A stretch of 14,672 nt of DNA from Candidatus Fermentibacterales bacterium (lineage in GTDB: Bacteria > Fermentibacterota > Fermentibacteria > Fermentibacterales > JAFGKQ01). This document shows positions 1-8,042 of this stretch, piece after piece. The translations under genes were made by a program, and so were the position numbers. Below the pieces are notes generated by a model. The model saw only the letters and a program-made list of their open reading frames with translations, searched no databases and had not been told where the DNA came from. Each line of letters begins with the position of its first letter. Position 1 is the stretch's first letter. The stretch is taken from NCBI GenBank assembly GCA_016928495.1, contig JAFGKQ010000062.1, positions 1 to 14,672 on the forward strand, given 5' to 3'.

Positions 1-663
1 GGCCAGGAGGTCGGACTCCGGCAGATCGAGCAGGGCCGCTCCGGCGATCGCGGGAATGGCAAGCAGGAAAGAGAACTCCGCCGCTGCCCTCCTCTCGACG
101 CCGACCATCAGCCCGGCCGCTATGGTCGCTCCGGATCGCGAGATGCCCGGAATTATCGCAACGGCCTGCGCTACGCCGATGGCCAGCCCCCTGGAGAAAC
201 CCGGAGAGCATTCCCCGTGCGCGGGTCCAGGAGCGGGCACGTCAGCGCGGGGCGCGATGGGGACATCCGCGCGGGGCGCGAACCTGGTGATCCAGAGCAG
301 CGTGCCCGTCACCAGGAGCATCACCGACACGAGGACGGGCGAGCCGAACAGGCCCTCGATGGATGACCTTAGCAGGAGTCCCGCCAGGGCGGCAGGTACC
401 GAGGCGGCGGCCAGGACGCCGAGCATCCTGAGACTCGTCGCCTCGAGCCTTGCCGCACCCGAGAGCAGGGACAGGAGGTCTCTTCCGAACACCATCAGGA
501 TGGCGGCCATGGTTCCGAGGTGCACCACGACCTCGAAGGTCACTCCACCCGGTGGGATGCCGAGCATCGCCCTCCCCAGGACCAGGTGTCCCGAGCTGGA
601 CACCGGAAGGAACTCCGTCAGTCCCTGGAGAGCGCCGAGAGCGGCGGCCTCGAGCCAGCTCAA
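1..663 (-). CDS. uppP: Undecaprenyl-diphosphatase UppP (BacA), C-terminus cut by the window edge
   Basis: Integral membrane phosphatase that converts undecaprenyl pyrophosphate to the monophosphate lipid carrier used for peptidoglycan and surface polysaccharide synthesis. I translated 221 residues on the minus strand; family members are about 270, so roughly 50 C-terminal residues lie beyond base 1. Both family signatures are visible: QGLTEFLPVSSSGHL at residues 13-27 (the (E/Q)xxxE motif, with Gln first) and PGISRSGAT at 172-180. Hydrophobic segments fill the rest. The best start is a TTG at 663 that overlaps the aspartokinase TGA stop (TTGA), with a purine-rich GGAGCGAGAGGG just upstream; no ATG or GTG fits this frame. 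It is translationally coupled as the last visible gene of the glycosyltransferase-aspartokinase-uppP operon. Residues about 129-143 carry a doubled APRADVP linker. The identity is certain; the start is less so. Confidence 0.93.
   Translation of the reverse strand, partial: MSWLEAAALGALQGLTEFLPVSSSGHLVLGRAMLGIPPGGVTFEVVVHLGTMAAILMVFGRDLLSLLSGAARLEATSLRMLGVLAAASVPAALAGLLLRSSIEGLFGSPVLVSVMLLVTGTLLWITRFAPRADVPIAPRADVPAPGPAHGECSPGFSRGLAIGVAQAVAIIPGISRSGATIAAGLMVGVERRAAAEFSFLLAIPAIAGAALLDLPESDLLA
235..280 (-). repeat. Short in-frame tandem duplication inside uppP
   Basis: Two 22-bp copies at 235-256 and 259-280, with a 24-bp period, match at 19 of 22 positions. They encode APRADVP twice, separated by one Ile, in the loop between the N-terminal membrane helices and the PGISRSGAT half of UppP. 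The period is a multiple of three, so the frame is kept. Confidence 0.75.
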
Positions 664-1871
664 ACAGCGCCCTCTCGCTCCGGGCAGGGGGGCTTCTCTA
701 TGAACTCCTCGTGCAGGGCCCTCAGGGCAGCGTCTCCATCCCCGTCGCGCACCAGGGCAGAGATGGTCGCGTGGGAGTCCACGGTCTGCAGCATGTCTAT
801 TCCCGCACCCGCCAGAGCCCGGGCGAAGTGGGCCATCACCCCCCGCATGCCATGCATGCCGGCGCCGACGATGGAGACCTTTCTGCAGGGGCCGGACAGG
901 GTATGAGGAATGCCCGCCCCGGTGAGAGCGCCGGCGGTCGCTTCGGAGTCGTCGGTCCTGACGGTGAAGACGGCCCTGCTTCCGAATACCGAGAACAGGT
1001 CCATGGAAACGCCCTCTCCGGCGATCAGGGAGAAGACCCGATCGAAGAAGTCCCTGGCGGGGACATCCGCCGGGCCGTCGGCAGTCACCTGCACGACAGA
1101 GGGCCCGGCCGCGACCCCGGTTACGTACCTGCCGCTCCTTATCGCGACCGGCTCGACCGTTGTCACCGTCCTTCCGGTGCTCTGCGAGCGCAGCTCTATC
1201 GTCAACGAGGCCTGCTCGGCGATCTCGGCCGCCCTCGGATGCACGACCTTCGCGCCCTGCCAGGCCATCTGCCTTATGTCCTCCGCGCTGACCCTCTCGA
1301 GAGGCCGGGCTGCCGGAACAACCTCCGGATCGGCGGTGAAGACGCTCTCCACCGTCTTGTAGAGCAGTACCCTCCCGCAGCCGAGGGCCGCAGCCAGGCA
1401 GACGGCGCTGGTATCGCTGCCGCCGCGCCCGAGCGTCGTGACGCTCCCGTCCGGTCCCATCCCCTGGAAGCCTGCCACCACGACGCAGGGAAAGCGGCCG
1501 AGAGCTTCCAGGACGGCCCCGGGATCGACCGAGCTGACGCAGGAGTCGGAGACGACCCCGTCGGTCCTTATCCCCGCTTCCCAGCCCGTCATCGCCCTGA
1601 CCTCGACACCCCTCTCGCGGAGCAGCGAGGAGAAGACCACCGCGGAGATGACCTCGCCACACGCCAGCACGAGATCCCGCTCCCTCGAATCGGCATGGGC
1701 CGCCAGCCCGCTCAGGGTATCGGTCGCGTAGGGATCCCCCGCCCTGCCCATAGCCGAAACGACGACGACGAGTCTCCCGTGCTCCCCGAGGAGGCCCAGA
1801 CAGGCCTCGAGCGCGGCACCCCTCGACCGGTCGTCCTGCAGGCAGGTCCCTCCGAACTTGGCGACTATCAT
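660..1871 (-). CDS. dapG: Aspartate kinase, DapG type (monofunctional, ACT domains)
   Basis: Catalyses ATP-dependent phosphorylation of L-aspartate, the first step to diaminopimelate, lysine, threonine and methionine. The kinase domain spans residues 1-240: KFGGTC at 5-10, SAMGRAGDPYATDTL at 39-53 (the GDPYATDTL stretch is typical of Bacillus DapG), GEVIS at 72-76, TTLGRGGSDTS at 145-155 and QGAKVVHPRA at 205-214. ACT regulatory domains follow at about 255-400, so feedback inhibition is likely. By homology with E. coli LysC, the substrate residues K5, E73, R149 and D153 are kept. Odd points are Cys for Ser in KFGGTS, and YKTVESVFTADP at 171-182, where families have a T-D-V-(D/E)-G loop lining the nucleotide pocket. 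Length (403 aa) is normal. The start ATG overlaps the upstream glycosyltransferase stop (ATGA) and the stop overlaps uppP. dapG versus lysC naming is a judgement from sequence memory. Confidence 0.9.
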   Translation of the reverse strand: MIVAKFGGTCLQDDRSRGAALEACLGLLGEHGRLVVVVSAMGRAGDPYATDTLSGLAAHADSRERDLVLACGEVISAVVFSSLLRERGVEVRAMTGWEAGIRTDGVVSDSCVSSVDPGAVLEALGRFPCVVVAGFQGMGPDGSVTTLGRGGSDTSAVCLAAALGCGRVLLYKTVESVFTADPEVVPAARPLERVSAEDIRQMAWQGAKVVHPRAAEIAEQASLTIELRSQSTGRTVTTVEPVAIRSGRYVTGVAAGPSVVQVTADGPADVPARDFFDRVFSLIAGEGVSMDLFSVFGSRAVFTVRTDDSEATAGALTGAGIPHTLSGPCRKVSIVGAGMHGMRGVMAHFARALAGAGIDMLQTVDSHATISALVRDGDGDAALRALHEEFIEKPPCPEREGAV

Positions 1872-3019
1872 CCTGGCCCGGCTCCCTTGTCTGCGAACAG
1901 CCTGCTCATAGCGGCATCATAAATGGTGGCACACGTCTCCTCCCAGGTCGGGAAGGAGAGCGATGTCTCGTAGGCGGCGCCCGAGATGCGCCTCCTGAGC
2001 TGGACGTCGGCGCTGAGCGTCGAGATCGCGTCGGCAAGCCCTCCAGTATCACGGGGCTCGACCAGAAGGCCGTTGACGCCGTCCTTCACCAGCTCCGGAA
2101 CCGCGCCGACTGCGGTCGCCACGACCGGCAGGCCCCTGGCCATCGCCTCGGCTATAGCCATCCCGTACCCCTCCCACCGCGAGGGCAGGAGGAAGATGTC
2201 ACTGGCTGAGTAGAGCCTCTCCAGCTCCGCCTGATCCACCATCCCCAGGAACTCCACTCTCTCCTGCATGCCCAGCTGACGGATGCGCTCACGGACCATG
2301 GCGGCGTAGGGGGCGTTGTAATCGGGCTTGCCAACGATGAGCAGCTTTGCCCGATCGGCGCCGGACCTGGAAAGCGCCTCCACGGCCTCCAGAACACCCT
2401 TCCGCGGCTCGACGGTGCCCACGAGAAGCACGGTGCGTACGTCGTCGCTGATGCGCGGCCCGGGGCTCCGGCTGACGGACAGGCCGGGCCTGGCCAGGAT
2501 CACTCGCGCCGGATCGACCCCCAGGGACCCCAGCTCGGAAGAGGTGTGATCGCTGATCGAGACGACCAGGTCGGAGTGGGTGAGCAGGTCCTTCTCGGTC
2601 CAGCGCAGGATGATGCGTCCGAGGCGGGTCGAGGCGCTGCGGAAGCTCATGTGGAAAGCGGTGGCGATCGTCCGGGAGCCGCGGTTCTTCCTGACCCAGC
2701 GGTTGAAGAGCCAGGTGTGCCTGTGGCCCCCGGCATCGGCGAGCACCAGATCGGGCGCGCTCTTCCTGAACCTCGCGATCATGGCGAGGTTCGCCGGGAA
2801 GCGAGGCCTGTGCACGATGTACGGCAGGTCCGCGACCACGTGGAAGTACCCTACGCTCCAGCCCTCCGATTCGAACTTCCTGGCGACCATGTAGTCGTAG
2901 AACGTCCCGCCGGTGTGCTCCAGCAGGTTTCCCCGGCCATCGGGACGGACTGCTCCGGTAACTAGCAGATGACGTAGCAAGAACTGGTCTCCCGGGTCTT
3001 GTTGGAAAGATCGAGCCAT
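1868..3019 (-). CDS. GT4-family glycosyltransferase (GT-B fold)
   Basis: Retaining glycosyltransferase, probably cytoplasmic, transferring a sugar from a nucleotide donor to an unknown acceptor. The 383-residue protein has an N-terminal acceptor domain and a C-terminal donor domain with VLLVGTVEPRKGVLEAVEAL (197-216) and SRWEGYGMAIAEAM (280-293). The latter holds the GT4 E-x7-E pair at Glu283 and Glu291, followed by GLPVVATAVGAVPELV. I chose the ATG at 3019 over one 27 bp upstream because AGGAG sits six bases before it. It heads a tightly overlapping operon with aspartokinase and uppP and diverges from another glycosyltransferase 57 bp away. The sugar, acceptor and pathway cannot be told from sequence. 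UppP downstream fits a lipid-carrier-linked glycan, but that is inference. Confidence 0.88.
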   Translation of the reverse strand: MARSFQQDPGDQFLLRHLLVTGAVRPDGRGNLLEHTGGTFYDYMVARKFESEGWSVGYFHVVADLPYIVHRPRFPANLAMIARFRKSAPDLVLADAGGHRHTWLFNRWVRKNRGSRTIATAFHMSFRSASTRLGRIILRWTEKDLLTHSDLVVSISDHTSSELGSLGVDPARVILARPGLSVSRSPGPRISDDVRTVLLVGTVEPRKGVLEAVEALSRSGADRAKLLIVGKPDYNAPYAAMVRERIRQLGMQERVEFLGMVDQAELERLYSASDIFLLPSRWEGYGMAIAEAMARGLPVVATAVGAVPELVKDGVNGLLVEPRDTGGLADAISTLSADVQLRRRISGAAYETSLSFPTWEETCATIYDAAMSRLFADKGAGPG

Positions 3020-3025
3020 TATATT
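2998..3025 (+). promoter_or_regulatory. Candidate promoter for the plus-strand glycosyltransferase pair
   Basis: TATATT at 3020-3025 lies 15-16 bp after CTTGTTG (2998-3004), resembling -10 and -35 boxes with slightly short spacing. It is the only AT-rich spot in the 57-bp gap between the divergent genes (3020-3076). Transcription would begin near 3032, about 45 bp before the chosen start. No clear minus-strand promoter was seen in the gap. Weak call. Confidence 0.3.
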
Positions 3026-3076
3026 CTCCTGCGATTTTGCCGTCACCTTCGATCCGAATGCGGGAACGCGTCATCC

Positions 3077-4342
3077 ATGGCCCGAAGCGTATGCCTTGTC
3101 GTGAAGAACCAGCTCTGGAACGACGCCAGGGTGAAGAAGGAGGCCAGGAGCCTCCTCTCGGCAGGCTACGAGGTGACCATCGTCGCGAAGCCCGAGCCGG
3201 ACGAGCAGGAGGAGCAGATCTGGGAGGGCGTCAGGGTCATCAGGGTCCCCAGGGACTCCCGGTTGCGGCGCAGGATGCGCACCCAGGTCCTCTCCACCGA
3301 GCGCTCCGCCGGGGCCTCCAGTCTCCTGGCGCGGCTCATCTCGGCAATCCGCAGGTTCCCGCCCAGGCTCTGGCTGGCCAGGAAGAAGGGGCTCCTGCTG
3401 TTCGATCTGAGGATGCTGCGGGCCGCTCTGCGCTGCAGGGCCGACGTGTACCATGCCAACGACCTCGATACCCTGCCGATCTGCCGGATCGCATCGGTCA
3501 TCCGGAGGGCCCGCCTGGTCTATGCTTCACACGAGCTGTGGCTCGAGTCGGTCCGCTACCTGCGCGGAACGTCCTGGATCGGGAGGCTCTGGTACCGGTC
3601 CATGGAGAGCCTTCTCTGCCCGGCGGCGGACCTCGTCATAGCCGTCACCCGCTCCCGTGGGGATCACATGATCTCACGCTACCCCCGGATGAAGGCTCCC
3701 CTGATCATCGTCGAGAATCGCCCCGACCCGATCGAGACGCTTCCCGAGCCTGCGGATCTCGAGGCTCTGGCAGGTGTTCCGCCCTCGGCAACGGTGGTGC
3801 TCTACCAGGGCATCATGGCTCCCGAGAGGGGCCTCGAGCAGCTCGTGGAAGCGGCACGCATCGTGCGCGAGCACAACGACGACGCGCGATTCGTGCTCGT
3901 CGGCCACAGCGTCCTGGGCGACAGGCTCGAGCTCCTCGCGAAGCAGATGGGGGTCTCGGACAGGATTTCCTTCCTCGATCCCGTGCCCTCGGAGAGGCTC
4001 ATGGAGGTGACCGTAGCGGCAGACATCGGCCTGGTGCTGTTCCAGAATACCTGTCTCAACCACTACTACTCGCTACCGAACAAGCTCTACGAGTACATGA
4101 TGTGTGGTCTGCCCGTGATCGCCTCCGAGCTTCCGGAGATCTCGAGCGTGCTGTCGGAGGCCGGCTGCGGCGTCACGGTGGACGCGTCTTCTCCCCGGTC
4201 GATAGCCGATGGGATCCTCTGCCTGTGTGATGATCCGGACCGCAGAAGGGAGATGGGCAGGCGCGGAAGGGCCTCGGCCCTCTCGGAGCACAACTGGAGC
4301 ACGCAGCGAGCCCGACTGCTCGAGGCGTACGGAGAGCTATGA
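3077..4342 (+). CDS. GT4-family glycosyltransferase
   Basis: GT-B type glycosyltransferase of 421 residues from the ATG at 3077. The N-terminal domain begins VCLVVKNQLWNDARVKKEAR, typical of the acceptor-binding half. HANDLDTLPI (127-136) and VYASHELWLES (148-158) are the conserved inter-domain stretches of this GT4 subgroup. The donor domain carries VLYQGIMAPERGLEQLVEA (241-259) and NKLYEYMMCGLPVIASELPE (335-354). An in-frame TTG at 2999 would add 26 residues, but they do not look like the family and would overlap the divergent gene. The ribosome site before 3077 (GGGAACG) is weak. The stop overlaps the next gene by ATGA, so the two are co-translated. Donor and acceptor are unknown. Confidence 0.87.
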   Translation: MARSVCLVVKNQLWNDARVKKEARSLLSAGYEVTIVAKPEPDEQEEQIWEGVRVIRVPRDSRLRRRMRTQVLSTERSAGASSLLARLISAIRRFPPRLWLARKKGLLLFDLRMLRAALRCRADVYHANDLDTLPICRIASVIRRARLVYASHELWLESVRYLRGTSWIGRLWYRSMESLLCPAADLVIAVTRSRGDHMISRYPRMKAPLIIVENRPDPIETLPEPADLEALAGVPPSATVVLYQGIMAPERGLEQLVEAARIVREHNDDARFVLVGHSVLGDRLELLAKQMGVSDRISFLDPVPSERLMEVTVAADIGLVLFQNTCLNHYYSLPNKLYEYMMCGLPVIASELPEISSVLSEAGCGVTVDASSPRSIADGILCLCDDPDRRREMGRRGRASALSEHNWSTQRARLLEAYGEL

Positions 4343-5688
4343 GCGCAAGGAAGCTCCTGTTCGTGGCTTACTTCTTCCCCCCCGTGTCCACCGGGTCCGC
4401 GCCGAGGAACATCAGGCTCGCGAGGTACCTGCGCGAGGCCGGGTGGGAGATGGTGCCTCTTACCGTGGAGAATCCGCACGTGATACCGGTGGACCCCACC
4501 CTGCTGGACCTTCTGCCGGACGGTATGAAGGTCCACACGGTCCGGCATGTCGATCCTCTGTCATGGCTGGAGGCGCTCTGGCGCTTCATCGGGGGAGGAG
4601 GCGCCGCAACTGCAGCGCCACCGGGAGAGCGGAGCGGGGAGAGGCAGTCGCAGAATGCGGTGAAGAGGTTCCTGCACAACTACGTGTTCGTGCCGGACAG
4701 GGCAGTGACCTGGGTGCCGTCGGCTCTCGGCAGGGCACGGAGGCTCATCGCGTCGGAGAAGATCGAGCTCGTCGTGTCGGCGGGACCGCCGCACTCCTCG
4801 CACCTGCTGGGACATCTTGCCGGCAGGACAACTGGCAGGCCCTGGGTCACCTACTATGGTGACCTCTGGACCCACGACTCGTACGTGGGTTGGCATCACC
4901 GGTCCCGCCTGAACCTGCTTCTCCAGAGAAGGATCGAGGCTTTCATCACTCGCAGGTGTAACGGCATCGTCACGACCACCGAAACCTCCTCGGAGTTCTT
5001 CAGAAGCACCTACGGCGCCGCCTGCCCGCCGGTCTTCACCGTCATGAACGGCTACGATCCGGACATGCCATGGATGGGCGAGGGAGCCGAGGCCGTCGTC
5101 TCGCGTCCGAAACGACGGGAGATCCGCGTGGCATACGCCGGCTTCTTCATGGGCACGCAGACCCCCCGACCGTTTCTCGAGGGGCTGGCTCTCTTCGGGT
5201 CGAAGCATCCGGATGCGCGGGTGCGCTTCCGTGTGGTGGGTGACTTCTCGGAGAAGTACGCGGCCATGCCCTCCGCGCTGGGCCTCTCCGACATCGTGGA
5301 GGTCACGGGGAGAGTCCCCTACCAGGATGCCCTGGCCGAGATGAGGGACGCCGATCTTCTTCTGGCCTGCCTGCCACCGCTGCCGGGCAGCGAGGTCAAG
5401 AACCCGACGAAGCTGGCGGAGTACCTTCAGGCAGGCGGGTCCATTCTCGCGGTGGCTCCTGACGGTGAGCTCACGGGCATCGTGGATCGCCTCTCTGCCG
5501 GGTACTGCGCGAGTCCCTCGGGGGACAGCGTTCTGCATGCCCTGGAGAGAGCCTGGGCGGACTGGACCGGTCCGGGGCTTCGGAGAGCGTCTCGAGAGGC
5601 CGCCGAGCAGCTCTTCGACATGAGACGCAACTGCGCGAGGCTCGCCGGGTTCTTCGACGGCGTCGTGCGCTCTGCCTCCGGGAGCTAG
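4339..5688 (+). CDS. Glycosyltransferase, GT4/WbuB-like
   Basis: A 449-residue protein of the glycosyltransferase-B superfamily. The N-terminus FVAYFFPPVSTGSAPRNIRL is the classic opening of WbuB/GT4-like enzymes, which have a Gly-rich donor loop after strand 1. SAGPPHSSHLLG (147-158), YYGDLWTHD (172-180) and MNGYD (236-240) follow. NPTKLAEYLQAGGSIL (355-370) marks the C-terminal nucleotide-sugar site, although the E-x7-E pair is less obvious than in the two neighbours. Residues about 84-105 form a Gly/Ala/Arg-rich low-complexity insert. The ATG is overlapped by the previous stop and preceded by GGAGAG. The stop is shared with the convergent phoU stop in one CTAG. It likely acts with the upstream enzyme on the same surface glycan; the substrate is unknown. 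Confidence 0.84.
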   Translation: MSARKLLFVAYFFPPVSTGSAPRNIRLARYLREAGWEMVPLTVENPHVIPVDPTLLDLLPDGMKVHTVRHVDPLSWLEALWRFIGGGGAATAAPPGERSGERQSQNAVKRFLHNYVFVPDRAVTWVPSALGRARRLIASEKIELVVSAGPPHSSHLLGHLAGRTTGRPWVTYYGDLWTHDSYVGWHHRSRLNLLLQRRIEAFITRRCNGIVTTTETSSEFFRSTYGAACPPVFTVMNGYDPDMPWMGEGAEAVVSRPKRREIRVAYAGFFMGTQTPRPFLEGLALFGSKHPDARVRFRVVGDFSEKYAAMPSALGLSDIVEVTGRVPYQDALAEMRDADLLLACLPPLPGSEVKNPTKLAEYLQAGGSILAVAPDGELTGIVDRLSAGYCASPSGDSVLHALERAWADWTGPGLRRASREAAEQLFDMRRNCARLAGFFDGVVRSASGS

Positions 5689-6338
5689 CCCAGGTCCACC
5701 TGCTCCCCGGTGACGGTGAAGATCACCCGCTCGCAGATGTTCTCCACGCGGTCGCCGCTCCGCTCGAGGTTGTGCGCTACCCAGAGAAGAGCCATCGCGG
5801 GGTCTATCGAGCCGGGGTCCTTCAGGATGAAGAAGATGAGGTCCCGCTGAACGACCTTGTACAGCTCGTCGATGAGCTGGTCCTGCTCGGGTATGGCCCT
5901 GGCGGCGGCGGCGTCCTCGCGAACGAATGCCTCGACGGCTTTCTCCAGCATGCCGCGTGCCCTCTCGCACATCCTGGGGATATCCACGAGCGGTTTCAGC
6001 AGGGGCTTCTGACCTATGAAGATGTTCAGCCTTGCGATCCCCTTGGCATAGTCGCCGATTCTCTCGAGCTCAGTGGCTATCTCCAGGACCGACGCGATCT
6101 TCCGGAGGTCCGTGGCCACGGGCTGCTGGGTAGCTATCAGCGTGAGGCAGTCCTCCTCGATCTGGAACCGCATGCGGTTTATCTCCTCGTCCCGTTCGAT
6201 GAGGAGCGCCGCGCCCTCGAGGTCCCTCCGGGAGAGCTGCTCGACCGACTGCTTCAGCGCTTCCGAGACCACCTTCCCCAGTCTCAGGATGCTGCCCAGT
6301 ATCTCGCTGATCCTGTTCTCGTAGGTCTCCCGCGCCAT
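5685..6338 (-). CDS. phoU: Phosphate signalling regulator PhoU
   Basis: Cytoplasmic all-helical protein that links PstSCAB transport state to PhoR and keeps the Pho regulon off when phosphate is plentiful. It has 217 residues, normal for the family, with the two PhoU three-helix repeats. The metal-binding signatures are ELERIGDYAKG (90-100) and NLERSGDRVENI (190-201). It is the last gene of the pst operon, 27 bp after pstB. An AGGAAGG ribosome site sits about nine bases before the ATG at 6338. The C-terminal stop lies within a CTAG that also holds the stop of the convergent glycosyltransferase, leaving no room for a terminator between them. Confidence 0.97.
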   Translation of the reverse strand: MARETYENRISEILGSILRLGKVVSEALKQSVEQLSRRDLEGAALLIERDEEINRMRFQIEEDCLTLIATQQPVATDLRKIASVLEIATELERIGDYAKGIARLNIFIGQKPLLKPLVDIPRMCERARGMLEKAVEAFVREDAAAARAIPEQDQLIDELYKVVQRDLIFFILKDPGSIDPAMALLWVAHNLERSGDRVENICERVIFTVTGEQVDLG

Positions 6339-6365
6339 TCTAACGACCTTCCTGCGGGCAGGCTG

Positions 6366-7145
6366 CTAGCTGAACCTGCCGGAGATGTAGTCCTCCGTGG
6401 TCTTCTCCCGGGGATTGGTGAATACCCTGCTCGTCGGGCCGTACTCGATCAGGTGCCCGCTCCTGTTCTCGTCCGTCATGAAGAAGGCGGTGAAGTCCGA
6501 CACCCTGGCCGCCTGCTGCATGTTGTGGGTAACTATGACGATGGTGTAGTCCTTCTTCAAGGTCTGCAGCAGCTCCTCGATCTTGAGCGTGGCTATGGGA
6601 TCGAGAGCGGATGCCGGCTCGTCCATGAGGATTACCTCCGGTTCGACCGCCAGGGTCCGCGCGATGCAGAGGCGCTGCTGCTGGCCGCCGGATAGCGCGA
6701 GGCCCGACTTGCTCAGATCGTCCTTGACCTCGTCCCAGAGGGCAGCGCTCCGGAGGCTCTTCTCGACTATCTCGGCGAGCCGGTTTCTGTCGCGCAGCCC
6801 GTGGGCCCTGGGGCCATAGGCAACGTTGTCGAATATGGTCTTCGGGAACGGGTTGGGCTTCTGGAAGACCATCCCGACCAGCCGCCGGAGCTCGACCACG
6901 TCCAGCCTGAAGATGTCCTGGCCGTCGAGCAGCACCTCGCCCGCCACCCTCACCCCCGGGATCAGCTCGTTCATCCTGTTGAAGGTCCTTATGAAGGTGC
7001 TCTTGCCGCAGCCGGAGGGCCCTATGATGGCAGTGATGCGGTTGGAGGGGATGTCGAGCGTCGTCTCGTGCAGCGCGCAGAAGTCCCCGTACCAGAGCTT
7101 GTAGCCTATGGTCCTCAGCCTGCAGGCGCCGGTAGTCTCTTCCAT
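6366..7145 (-). CDS. pstB: Phosphate ABC transporter ATP-binding protein PstB
   Basis: ATPase subunit that powers PstCA phosphate import at the inner face of the membrane. All ABC motifs are intact in its 259 residues: Walker [10 protein letters not shown] (42-50), Q-loop at Gln95 in VFQKPNPFP (the PNPFP stretch is diagnostic of PstB), signature LSGGQQQR (151-158), Walker [14 protein letters not shown] (171-183) and H-loop His207 in TIVIVTHNM. The ATG at 7145 lies three bases after the pstA stop, so translation is probably coupled. Nothing is missing or unusual. Confidence 0.98.
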   Translation of the reverse strand: MEETTGACRLRTIGYKLWYGDFCALHETTLDIPSNRITAIIGPSGCGKSTFIRTFNRMNELIPGVRVAGEVLLDGQDIFRLDVVELRRLVGMVFQKPNPFPKTIFDNVAYGPRAHGLRDRNRLAEIVEKSLRSAALWDEVKDDLSKSGLALSGGQQQRLCIARTLAVEPEVILMDEPASALDPIATLKIEELLQTLKKDYTIVIVTHNMQQAARVSDFTAFFMTDENRSGHLIEYGPTSRVFTNPREKTTEDYISGRFS

Positions 7146-7148
7146 CTC

Positions 7149-8042
7149 TCACGCACCGATCCTTGCCGAAAGCTTCCTCGAGAACAGGTTGATGACGGCG
7201 TTGATGATGATGATACTGATCACGAGGATCGCCGCCGTGCCCATCGCCTTGTCGAAAGCCCTGGTCTCCATCGCCAGGTAGTAGACATGGAGCGCCATGG
7301 TCCTCCCGCCGGAGAGCAGGGAGGTCGGCATCCTGTAGCTCCCACCCAGAGTGACGTAGAAGATGGCCGTCTCGCTGACTATCCGGCCAACGCTGAGGAC
7401 TATGCCGGTCATTATCCCGGGGATGGCGGCAGGGAGCACGACCTTCTGGGTGGTCTGCCACCTCGTCGCACCCAGCGCCAGGCTGCCGTTCCGGTAGGAC
7501 ACCGGCACGGCCTTGAGCGCTTCCTCGGTAGTCCGGATCACGACCGGCAGGATCAGGCAGGCGCCCGCCAGGCCTGCGGCCAGGAGCGAGAAGCCGAGGT
7601 GCATGGAGGACACGAACAGGGCGTAGCCGAAAAGGCCGAAGATGATCGAAGGGACGCCTGCCAGGGTCTCGACGCCGAACCTGGCCGTGCTGACCACAGC
7701 CCTGATGATCCGGCTCTTCCGGGCCATAGCCTCGGCGTACTCGACGAGGTAGATGCCGGCCCCTACGCCCAGGGGCGTGGCAATCCCTACCGTCAGCACC
7801 ACCAGGTAGAGCGTTGCCACGATGGTGGTGGAGATGCCGCCCTCTCCCGAGATGCCACCCCTGGGAGGGGTCGTGATGAACTGCCAGGTGATGGAGCTGA
7901 GGCCCTTGGCCACGATGTAGCCCACCACGATCAGCAGTATCAGCACGCTCAGAGAGCCGGCCGCCCACACCAGCGAGAAGGCTATCCTCTGCATGAGCCT
8001 CCTGCTGCCGAGGTTGCTGCGTCCGGACCCGGGAGCGTTCAT
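7149..8042 (-). CDS. pstA: Phosphate ABC transporter permease PstA
   Basis: Second membrane subunit of the high-affinity phosphate importer, 297 residues. Hydrophobic segments lie near residues 22-46, 73-100, 125-147, 150-170, 205-230 and 268-288, giving the usual six helices. The cytoplasmic EAA-type coupling loop that contacts PstB is NGSLALGATRWQTTQKVVLP (185-204). VETLAGVPSIIFGLFGYALF (124-143) is the conserved Pst permease stretch. The ATG at 8042 overlaps the pstC stop (ATGA) and has GGGAGCG upstream. A longer in-frame reading reaches 8630, but its extra residues are a frame-shifted shadow of pstC. Confidence 0.96.
   Translation of the reverse strand: MNAPGSGRSNLGSRRLMQRIAFSLVWAAGSLSVLILLIVVGYIVAKGLSSITWQFITTPPRGGISGEGGISTTIVATLYLVVLTVGIATPLGVGAGIYLVEYAEAMARKSRIIRAVVSTARFGVETLAGVPSIIFGLFGYALFVSSMHLGFSLLAAGLAGACLILPVVIRTTEEALKAVPVSYRNGSLALGATRWQTTQKVVLPAAIPGIMTGIVLSVGRIVSETAIFYVTLGGSYRMPTSLLSGGRTMALHVYYLAMETRAFDKAMGTAAILVISIIIINAVINLFSRKLSARIGA

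Noticed and set aside
450-1922. 490-codon plus-strand frame opposite uppP and the aspartokinase
   Set aside because: Antisense shadow; both minus-strand genes carry clear catalytic motifs.
6340-7968. Minus-strand open frame of 542 codons across pstB and pstA
   Set aside because: It runs in another frame over two intact, motif-complete Pst genes and its product is low-complexity Arg/Gly/His-rich.
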